NCBI GenBank assembly: GCA_014801065.1
Contig: JAAVEX010000059.1
Coordinates: 1 to 5,284 of the forward strand
Length of the DNA: 5,284 nt
Origin: Barnesiella sp.
GTDB taxonomy: Bacteria; Bacteroidota; Bacteroidia; Bacteroidales; Muribaculaceae
Direction: 5' to 3'
Made by a program: the position numbers and the translations under genes. This document shows, one piece after another, positions 1 through 5,284 of the stretch (position 1 is its first letter; the number at the start of each line of letters is the position of its first letter). A model generated the notes under the pieces. The model was not told the origin of the DNA. It did no database searches and saw nothing but the letters and a program-made list of their open reading frames with translations.

Positions 1-231
1 CGACTCAAACTGCGCGGCAGAATAGTAGGCGTCAAGCGGAAGCGACGCCACGAAGTGATGACGCACCCGGGCGAGCTGTTCGGCCGATGGGGCGGCTGTG
101 CCGATAGGGAGGCCTTGATAGATCTGGCGCGAATCGGCGCTGATGATCTCACCATTGAGCGCGCGTGCGCAGTCAACGGCGCGGCGTGTCTTGCCTGAGG
201 CGGTAGGGCCGGTAATTATTAAGAGTGACAT
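1..231 (-). CDS. miaA: tRNA dimethylallyltransferase MiaA, N-terminal part (cut by the window edge)
   Basis: MiaA transfers a dimethylallyl group from DMAPP to N6 of A37 in tRNAs that read codons starting with U. This is the first step toward the ms2i6A modification next to the anticodon, and it takes place in the cytosol. Only the first 77 residues are present; the family is usually about 300 residues long, so roughly three quarters lies beyond position 1. Visible motifs are the P-loop GPTASGKT (residues 8-15), the SADSRQIY segment (31-38) whose Asp33 matches the conserved general base, the IGTAAPS loop (43-49), and the YYSAAQF segment (69-75) typical of the family. The ATG at 231 lies only 2 nt after the stop of the upstream membrane protein gene and puts the P-loop at the usual distance from the N-terminus. 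No Shine-Dalgarno sequence is seen, so translation may depend on the upstream gene. Bacteroidota often carry two MiaA paralogues; which one this is cannot be told from the fragment. Confidence 0.95.
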   Translation of the reverse strand, partial: MSLLIITGPTASGKTRRAVDCARALNGEIISADSRQIYQGLPIGTAAPSAEQLARVRHHFVASLPLDAYYSAAQFES

Positions 232-233
232 GG

Positions 234-1571
234 TTATTGCTGTCCGATGCCGGAAATGTTGTTTCGCCAGAACCGACGGAAACGGAAAAATGACCGGTCT
301 TGGTTATTGTCGGCTATGTATAGCCATTTGGGATTTGAATAGTCAACGTCGAGATTGTAGAGATCCTTGATGGCTATTGCCGGGCGATAGTGTTTCACCT
401 TGTAGCGTCGCATTCCGTTTTCGTCGTAGGTCTTATAAGCGCGGGCTATGGTGAGCACACGGATAATCTCGGCTGAAAACATCGGATTGCATAGGCGTTC
501 GTTGATCATTTTGGCCACCTCGGTCAGGGGGATCCATATCGTGTCCGGACGATTTTTCTGAAATTCAGCGCGTTGATCTTCGGTGAAGAATGCAAAGAAA
601 TGAAACACGTTTCGTTCGAAACTGGCCTGGAAGTTTTCGTAGATTCTACGGATTTCAACTCCGCTCACGCCGGAGAAATTGGTGAAATACTGCTCGGCGA
701 GACTCTTATTGATATTATCCAATTTGCGCACGTAGGCTTGAACCGGGGTGTCGAGCTTTTCGTCGAGCGAGATCTTGAAGTCGGAATCTGTTTCGGGCGG
801 ACGTATGGCAATGGTGTCGTCGCATATCATAATGTAGCGAAGCAGCGAAGATGTGCCGTGGCGCTGCAGCGACCCTAAAATGTCCTGTCGGTAATATTCA
901 TATATGCCTGCATAGCGTATGGCAAGATAGATTGCGGCGGCTATCCAGAGCAGCGTGGGAAACCAGAAGAAAAAGAATCGATCGGGTATCGATAGCGAAA
1001 CATTGACATAAATAAAGAAGTAGTAGATCCATCCCACCACGGCGCTGACGGCTGATATCCAGAAAAGCATCCCCACTTGGTAAGTGCCTATCTGTGTGAA
1101 GATAATTCCCAGGAAACCACGCTCGGCAGGCGACCCGTTTCGGATCATGCAGTCGCGGCAGAAACTCATTTTTTCTCTTTTGAGGTAGCCCCAGCCGGAC
1201 ACTACAGCTGCTATAGGCATGATTATCAGGGTTGTGATAAACGGTATCTCCTCATTGCTTTTGCTGCGGTCAAGCACCAGATCAAGCAGCGATGTGGAGT
1301 AGAGAATGTTGATGGAGATCATCACAACGCATGACCAGAAGAGCACTGTCATGACGACAAATGGCAGAATGTAGCATGACGGGACCTGGCGCTTGCGATT
1401 GTTGCGCGTAAGGAAGAATATGCCAAGTTGCATTGCGAAGGCAATGAACGGCAGTATGAGCGGTCTGACCCATAGAGAAAGTATGATAAGCAGGGTCAGT
1501 GCGCCGCTACCAAGCAGCCAGTTGATCCATAGTTGGAAGATACCCCAGGCGTATTGTTTTCGATGTTGCAT
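234..1571 (-). CDS. Six-helix membrane protein with a cytosolic, degenerate NUDIX-like C-terminal domain
   Basis: This 445-residue protein has no function I can name. Hydrophobic segments lie at about residues 16-34, 36-54, 66-90, 109-129, 165-189 and 198-220. Basic loops (56-61 and 131-143) on alternate sides suggest that both termini are cytosolic. The loop between helices 4 and 5 holds a CxxC pair, Cys138 and Cys141, followed by RNGSP. Residues 221-445 form a soluble domain. Its layout resembles a NUDIX fold by eye: a strand at 243-257 (LLRYIMICDDTIAI), a helix at about 289-301 ending in SGV, strands through VFHFFAFF (322-329), then IWIPLTEV (345-352) and a terminal helix. The acidic residues of the NUDIX box are absent, so hydrolysis is unlikely. 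The tail (380-445) is rich in Tyr, Arg and Trp. The ATG overlaps the stop of the DPP IV gene (TAATG), and miaA follows after 2 nt. I recall similar unnamed proteins in Bacteroidales, but could not search. The reading frame is secure; the domain call is inference. Confidence 0.9.
   Translation of the reverse strand: MQHRKQYAWGIFQLWINWLLGSGALTLLIILSLWVRPLILPFIAFAMQLGIFFLTRNNRKRQVPSCYILPFVVMTVLFWSCVVMISINILYSTSLLDLVLDRSKSNEEIPFITTLIIMPIAAVVSGWGYLKREKMSFCRDCMIRNGSPAERGFLGIIFTQIGTYQVGMLFWISAVSAVVGWIYYFFIYVNVSLSIPDRFFFFWFPTLLWIAAAIYLAIRYAGIYEYYRQDILGSLQRHGTSSLLRYIMICDDTIAIRPPETDSDFKISLDEKLDTPVQAYVRKLDNINKSLAEQYFTNFSGVSGVEIRRIYENFQASFERNVFHFFAFFTEDQRAEFQKNRPDTIWIPLTEVAKMINERLCNPMFSAEIIRVLTIARAYKTYDENGMRRYKVKHYRPAIAIKDLYNLDVDYSNPKWLYIADNNQDRSFFRFRRFWRNNISGIGQQ
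447..845 (-). other. Putative degenerate NUDIX-like domain (residues 243-375 of the membrane protein)
   Basis: The order of elements fits a NUDIX hydrolase fold: a first strand with a DD turn (YIMICDDTIAI), a stretch in the position of the GG loop (LDTPVQAYVRKL), a helix ending in a Gly-Val pair, a strand carrying VFHFFAFF, and a WIPLTEV segment like the WVPLDEL seen late in NUDIX domains. In a by-eye alignment of the NUDIX helix (consensus REUxEExGU), the three acidic positions become Tyr295, Asn298 and Phe299, while the closing Gly301 is kept. If the alignment is right, this is a binding or sensing domain rather than an enzyme. Similarity was judged by pattern only. Confidence 0.4.
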
Positions 1572-1573
1572 TA
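1569..1573 (-). promoter_or_regulatory. TAATG stop/start overlap, probable translational coupling
   Basis: The TAA of the DPP IV gene (1573-1571) and the ATG of the membrane protein gene (1571-1569) share one base. No Shine-Dalgarno sequence precedes the ATG, so re-initiation by ribosomes finishing the peptidase gene is the simplest way for this start to be used. It also shows that the two genes share a transcript. Confidence 0.7.
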
Positions 1574-3772
1574 TTTCATCATTCGGTTAAGATAATCAAG
1601 CATGCGGGCGTAGACCACTTGACGAGAGTTGCACCCGTTGATTGAATGGTTCATGTTTGGAAACAGCACCACGTCGGCCCATTGTCCGGCGGCCTCAGCT
1701 GCGGCGCTATATTGTACGGTGTTGAACTGATGCACATTGTCGTCGGCTGTGCCGGTCATGATAAGCAGCGGGCACCGACGGTCGGCAATATGGGTCATGG
1801 TCGAAGAGCTGTCGTAGCCTTCGCTGTTCTGTCCGGGTGTTAGCATATAGCGTTCGGCATAGACCGTGTCGTAGTAGCGCCAGTCGGTCACCGGGGCGAC
1901 TGCAACGGCGGCGGCGTAGGGGGCCGCGGGGTGGGATGCGGCCATGATCGATTCATATCCGCCGTAGCTCCATCCGTAGATGGCTATGCGCTGTGGATCG
2001 ACATAGTCGAGCGATGCGGCATAGTTGGCGGCAGCAATCTGGTCGATCGTTTCGTAATGGCCGAGATTTTTGTAGACCACGTCCATGAATTTGCGTCCAC
2101 GACCGCCCGTGCCACGTCCATCTACGCAAACCACCACATATCCGGCGCGGGCAAAATAGTTTTCGGCGCCGATGCTCCAGCGGTCGAGTACCTGTTGCGA
2201 TCCCGGACCACTATACTGAGTCATGATCACGGGATATTTCTTTGAGGGATCGAAGTCGGTAGGGCGAATTATGAAACCGTTGAGGGTGTTGCCATCGGAA
2301 GTCATGGTGAAGAATTCGGGTTTGGGAGCGTCGGCCCATCGGTTTTGATAGCGTGAATTGTCCTCAAGAAGCCGGATCTCTTTGCCTGATGAAGCCGACA
2401 CAAGGGCATAGCGTGGCGCTGTGGTCGTATTGCTGTAGTTCACCACGAAATAGTCCATCGAGGGGCTTACTGACATGGCCGAGGCATATCCTTTTTCGGG
2501 AGTGAGCACCGTCACTCGTCCTTTTGCATCGGTCTTACAGATGGTGCGGTTGATCGCCCCTGTCTGATCGCAGCGATAGAAGTGAGATGAGCTTGCGGGG
2601 TCGTAGCCGTAGTAAGCGTCAACGTCGAAATCGCCCGAAGTGATCTGGCGGAGCTGTGCGCCGCTATAGCTGTAGGCATAGAGGTGATTGTAGCCTGTGC
2701 GACATGAGAACACAACGAAGAAGTCGGGGAGGAATCGAATATCCTCGTAGGCCGAGGGGTCGAGCCACGCCTGCCATTGCTCCACGAGAAGGGAGCGAGA
2801 GGTGGTAGAGCGCGGATTGACGCTGAAAATCTCCATGCGGTTCTGATCGCGGTTGAGGGTCACTACCATAAGCTGGTCGGCCGTCGGACCGAAAGCAATC
2901 CGTGGAATATATTCGATTTTGGAATCGGCAAGAGGAATTGTTTTGGTCTTGCGTGTCTCAACATCGTATGAGTGGACGGTTACTTTTGAGTTCTGCTGTC
3001 CGGCTACAGGATATTTATAGGAAAACAGTCCGGGATAAAGTGAGTATTCCGGGCGGCGATCGCAACTGCCTTCATAGAGCATGAAGGAAAACTCCGGAAC
3101 GTCCGTTTCGTTATATTTCAGGAAGCAGAGCGTAAGATTGTCGGGCGACCATGTCATAGATGAGGAAGTGGTGAATTCTTCTTCGTAGGTCCAATCGGGG
3201 ATACCATTGATGATGCGGTTTTTCTCACCGTCTGTTGTCACTGCCACTTCCGATCCATAGTCGAGCTTCTTGATGTAGATGTTGCCTTTTGATGCAAAGG
3301 CCACCATACGGCTGTCGGGCGAAAACAGGGGGGCTTGCTGGCGGCTGTGGGTGGTGGAAAGCGGGGAGAGCATACGCGATCTCACATCGTAAACGTAATA
3401 TTCAGCGTCAAACGATCTGCGATAGATCATCGAAGAGTTGCGCCATACCAGAATCTTACTGCCGTTGGGGCTGAGCTTGAAACCCTCGATCGATTTGAGC
3501 GATATTTCTCGGGTGTGATCAAGATCCATTAAAGTTTCAGTCTCTTTGCCCGACTTTATGTCGAATTTCGCTATGCGTCGGCCATCGGTCGAGATGCTTA
3601 CGTAGCCGGAGCCGTCGGGCGCATATTGCCAGGAGGGAGCAGATGCGGGAAGTCGCTCGCCCCCGACATAGCGGGATATTTCGGGGAAATCGGCCACTGA
3701 TGCGGCTTTTGTGGCCGTAAACGATCCGGCCGCAAGCAGTGTGGAAAATATGGTGACAATAAATTTATTCAT
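1571..3772 (-). CDS. Dipeptidyl peptidase IV, exported S9 family serine peptidase
   Basis: DPP IV removes X-Pro or X-Ala dipeptides from the N-termini of peptides outside the cytoplasm. The 733-residue length is normal for the family. A signal peptide covers about residues 1-23 (basic MNK, hydrophobic core, likely cleavage after TKA); no lipobox Cys is seen. Residues ~30-480 are the beta-propeller domain, with DWTYEEEF at 193-200. Glu198 and Glu199 match the pair that binds the free amino terminus. The alpha/beta hydrolase domain spans about 490-733. Its catalytic triad is Ser602 in GWSYGG, Asp677 in GTADDNVH and His709 in NMNHS. Tyr520 matches the oxyanion-hole tyrosine, Asn679 the substrate-binding asparagine, and Tyr634 and Tyr638 the proline pocket. 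The WRYYDTVYAERYM segment (631-643) and the YSGPGSQQVLDR segment (520-531) resemble Porphyromonas gingivalis DPP IV as I remember it. Prolyl tripeptidyl peptidase is a close relative and the main alternative. The gene lies 35 nt after the coiled-coil gene and overlaps the next gene by 1 nt. Export to the periplasm or cell surface is inferred. Confidence 0.96.
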   Translation of the reverse strand: MNKFIVTIFSTLLAAGSFTATKAASVADFPEISRYVGGERLPASAPSWQYAPDGSGYVSISTDGRRIAKFDIKSGKETETLMDLDHTREISLKSIEGFKLSPNGSKILVWRNSSMIYRRSFDAEYYVYDVRSRMLSPLSTTHSRQQAPLFSPDSRMVAFASKGNIYIKKLDYGSEVAVTTDGEKNRIINGIPDWTYEEEFTTSSSMTWSPDNLTLCFLKYNETDVPEFSFMLYEGSCDRRPEYSLYPGLFSYKYPVAGQQNSKVTVHSYDVETRKTKTIPLADSKIEYIPRIAFGPTADQLMVVTLNRDQNRMEIFSVNPRSTTSRSLLVEQWQAWLDPSAYEDIRFLPDFFVVFSCRTGYNHLYAYSYSGAQLRQITSGDFDVDAYYGYDPASSSHFYRCDQTGAINRTICKTDAKGRVTVLTPEKGYASAMSVSPSMDYFVVNYSNTTTAPRYALVSASSGKEIRLLEDNSRYQNRWADAPKPEFFTMTSDGNTLNGFIIRPTDFDPSKKYPVIMTQYSGPGSQQVLDRWSIGAENYFARAGYVVVCVDGRGTGGRGRKFMDVVYKNLGHYETIDQIAAANYAASLDYVDPQRIAIYGWSYGGYESIMAASHPAAPYAAAVAVAPVTDWRYYDTVYAERYMLTPGQNSEGYDSSSTMTHIADRRCPLLIMTGTADDNVHQFNTVQYSAAAEAAGQWADVVLFPNMNHSINGCNSRQVVYARMLDYLNRMMK

Positions 3773-3807
3773 TATGCTGTATATAACGTGAAAATATGGT
3801 TTGAAGT
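3773..3807 (-). other. Short gap between the coiled-coil and DPP IV genes
   Basis: This 35-nt spacer holds no Shine-Dalgarno sequence, no hairpin followed by a T run, and only poor matches to the Bacteroidota -7 element (TAnnTTTG). It is short enough for read-through from the upstream gene, but a weak internal promoter inside the end of the coiled-coil gene cannot be excluded. Confidence 0.4.
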
Positions 3808-5241
3808 TTAGAATAGGGAGAGCTGCTTATCGTCGATGTGGGCCGGTTTGCGCTGAGGCTCTTTGTAGCCGAACAGTTCGTCGACTTCGGGATCTTTTTT
3901 TAGAGGCACAGGCTCCGGCGCAGTGAACCAATCGGTGCTGTCCATAAGCTCATCTATGGCCGATACTTTGGGACGTTCGGACTGTTGGCCGTCGGATGTT
4001 TCAGCTTCCTGAGAGAGCATTTCGATCTGAAGAGTATCGGGCGCGTGAAGCAGGGGCTGATCCGTCTCGCGGTTGGCCGACCGATTTTTTTTCTTGCGAC
4101 GTGACATCGGTTTTTCAGCTGCGTTGATCATATCGGTGAGACGCTTTATTTCGTCGCGCAGCGATTTGATTTCGCTGTCCTTAAGTTCGATTTCTGTCGG
4201 ATCGGCAGCTTTGGAGTTGAGTTGATCGATCTGACTGTTAAGCTGATTGGCGTGGTCATTGAGGCGGTCGATCTCTCCCGAAAGCCGGAGGTTATCAGCA
4301 TTGAGAGTATCGATTGTTAAGCGCGCCTGGTTGATCTCACTGTTAAGCTGCGCTATGCGTTTGTCTTTCTTGCGCTTTACTTCTTCAAACTCAGAGAGTT
4401 TCTGCTCAATCTCGTCGATCATTTCCTGCTGAAGCTCCGGAGCGGAGTTTGCTGCTGCCTCTTCGGCCTCCTTAACGGCTTTCTGACTCTGCTCAAGCTG
4501 CGATTCGAGCTCTTTTACGCGGTCGGCGAGGGAGATGTTTTCGCGTGCGAGCCGATCAACCTCAAGCTCAGAGTCGCCATTTAGATTTGATTTTACGCCT
4601 GCAACGCGCAGTTTATTTATAAGACCGCGGTTTTCAAGTTGAAATTGCTCTTTGTCGGCTTCGAGCTGCACCACTTGCTGTTCGAGATCGCGGATTCGAT
4701 CGTTGAGAGCACGTTTCTGACGCGTAGCGCTCAGCTGGGCATTTTTCAATTCATCCTTCTGTCGGGAGATCGTGGCGCGATCGGACTTGAATTTTTCAAT
4801 TTCTCGTGCCATTTTTGCTCTTTCATCCTCGCATTGACGCAGCCCGGCCAGACGTGCATTTTCAGCCTCGGTTTGGAGTTTGGTTCGGAGCGATTCCGAC
4901 ATGCGCCGTATCAGATAGGCGCGTTGTTGCGGGATGCTCAGACATTGTCTGACGAAATCAGGCTGAGTTTCGTTGAACTGCTCGATAACGGCGTCGAGCA
5001 CTTCCGAGGGCAGTTGCGGATCCGATAGCAAATCGGCAGGGAGCTGAGCCGCCTGCGATTGCGTGTCGACTTCTCGGTGTGTCGACGGCTGACTATCGGT
5101 CTCACCGGATTGTACGGTGAGGGTCGACTGAGCTCCGTCCGATTCGTGGTCACGATCTTTGTCGTGGTCGGATGCTTCGGGCTCTTCGTCGTATTCGTCG
5201 GGAAATCCTAAGGCTTTTTTAAAGGATGAAAGTATCGACAT
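3808..5241 (-). CDS. Cytosolic coiled-coil protein with a C-terminal sliding-clamp binding motif
   Basis: This 477-residue protein is of unknown function. It has no signal peptide or membrane segment. The order of regions is: a short N-terminal stretch (MSILSSFKKALGFP) that could form an amphipathic helix; an acidic, probably disordered linker (15-65); a small, probably helical segment (about 75-120, from LPSEVLDAVIEQF on); a long coiled coil (about 120-375) rich in Glu, Lys, Gln and Leu with heptad spacing; a basic patch RRKKKNR (381-387); and a disordered, acidic tail with DELMDSTDWF (430-439) and DELFGYK (454-460). The protein ends in QLSLF (473-477), an exact match to the QL(S/D)LF pentapeptide by which bacterial proteins bind the DnaN clamp. 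The best-conserved part is probably around 169-213 (RQKRALNDRIRDLE to INKLRV), which I recall from unnamed Bacteroidales proteins. It is the first gene of the collinear run, preceded by AT-rich DNA. Any coiled-coil protein will match SMC-like families weakly; there is no Walker motif, so it is not an SMC ATPase. Confidence 0.9.
   Translation of the reverse strand: MSILSSFKKALGFPDEYDEEPEASDHDKDRDHESDGAQSTLTVQSGETDSQPSTHREVDTQSQAAQLPADLLSDPQLPSEVLDAVIEQFNETQPDFVRQCLSIPQQRAYLIRRMSESLRTKLQTEAENARLAGLRQCEDERAKMAREIEKFKSDRATISRQKDELKNAQLSATRQKRALNDRIRDLEQQVVQLEADKEQFQLENRGLINKLRVAGVKSNLNGDSELEVDRLARENISLADRVKELESQLEQSQKAVKEAEEAAANSAPELQQEMIDEIEQKLSEFEEVKRKKDKRIAQLNSEINQARLTIDTLNADNLRLSGEIDRLNDHANQLNSQIDQLNSKAADPTEIELKDSEIKSLRDEIKRLTDMINAAEKPMSRRKKKNRSANRETDQPLLHAPDTLQIEMLSQEAETSDGQQSERPKVSAIDELMDSTDWFTAPEPVPLKKDPEVDELFGYKEPQRKPAHIDDKQLSLF
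3811..3825 (-). other. C-terminal QLSLF, candidate DnaN (beta clamp) binding motif
   Basis: The last five codons before the TAA read CAG CTC TCC CTA TTC, giving Gln-Leu-Ser-Leu-Phe at the extreme C-terminus. The consensus clamp-binding pentapeptide in bacteria is QL(S/D)LF, and free C-terminal tails are a common place for it, as in DNA polymerases. The preceding residues (HIDDK) are polar and likely flexible, which would leave the motif exposed. Binding itself is not shown by sequence. Confidence 0.55.
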
Positions 5242-5284
5242 GGATTGAAATATTATCTTCAGATTTTGAACTTATTTATTTATA
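5242..5284 (-). promoter_or_regulatory. AT-rich leader upstream of the coiled-coil gene, possible promoter region
   Basis: The 43 nt between the start codon and the window edge contain only 8 G or C bases, against roughly half in the genes. This is what a promoter or 5' leader usually looks like in this group. No good pair of Bacteroidota -33 (TTTG) and -7 (TAnnTTTG) elements is found, and there is no Shine-Dalgarno sequence. A promoter may lie partly or wholly beyond the window. Confidence 0.3.

Noticed and set aside
143..370. A 75-codon plus-strand frame spanning the miaA/membrane protein junction
   Set aside because: It is antisense to the MiaA P-loop region and to the end of the membrane protein; its sequence is composition-driven and has no motif.
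573..878. A 101-codon open frame on the plus strand, antisense to the membrane protein gene
   Set aside because: It is fully covered by the membrane protein gene, which has a clear topology and operon context; the plus-strand product shows no family features.
875..916. AGIYEYYR in the membrane protein (from residue 221), reminiscent of a GIY-YIG nuclease motif
   Set aside because: The second half of the motif and the downstream Arg and Glu of GIY-YIG nucleases are not in place, and the segment sits right at the end of a membrane helix.
4639..5028. A 129-codon open frame on the plus strand, antisense to the coiled-coil gene
   Set aside because: It lies wholly inside a much longer, well-structured gene on the other strand, its protein has no recognisable motif, and it has no ribosome site. 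It is a shadow of the skewed codon use of the coiled coil.
3808..5241. Coiled-coil protein as an SMC or RecN-type ATPase
   Set aside because: There is no Walker A, Walker B or ABC signature at either end; the similarity would be only that of any coiled coil.
5242..5265. AATATTTC just upstream of the coiled-coil gene as a Bacteroidota -7 element
   Set aside because: It matches TAnnTTTG at only 4 of 6 fixed positions, has no TTTG at the proper distance upstream, and is too close to the start codon to be convincing.

Overview
The window is a compact, fully collinear segment of a bacterial chromosome. All four genes read on the minus strand, and almost no DNA is left non-coding. The best guess for the host is a member of Bacteroidota, order Bacteroidales, possibly a gut lineage such as Muribaculaceae. 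Three things support this. The dipeptidyl peptidase IV reads like the Porphyromonas/Bacteroides type. The MiaA fragment carries the Bacteroidota-style stretch after its P-loop. None of the starts has a clear Shine-Dalgarno sequence, which is usual in that phylum. Base composition looks near 50% G+C and even across the genes, with no sign of recent transfer. The family placement is inference.

In the direction of transcription (right to left) the genes are as follows. (1) 5241-3808 encodes a 477-residue cytosolic coiled-coil protein whose last five residues are QLSLF, a textbook match to the bacterial sliding-clamp (DnaN) binding pentapeptide. (2) After a 35-nt gap, 3772-1571 encodes an exported S9 family prolyl peptidase of DPP IV type with its catalytic residues intact. 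(3) 1571-234 encodes a protein with about six membrane segments and a cytosolic C-terminal domain that I read as a degenerate, probably non-catalytic NUDIX-like fold. Its ATG overlaps the stop of the peptidase gene by 1 nt (TAATG). (4) After a 2-nt gap, 231-1 encodes the first 77 residues of tRNA dimethylallyltransferase MiaA, which runs off the left edge.

The last three genes are almost certainly co-transcribed, and the first may be as well. The four products work in different places: coiled coil in the cytosol or near DNA, secreted peptidase, inner membrane protein, and tRNA modification. The arrangement therefore looks like a housekeeping operon of mixed function rather than a dedicated pathway. 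No RNA genes, insertion sequences, CRISPR arrays, repeats or convincing terminators were seen. The two points most worth following up are the clamp-binding tail on the uncharacterised coiled-coil protein and the NUDIX-like domain tethered to a membrane.
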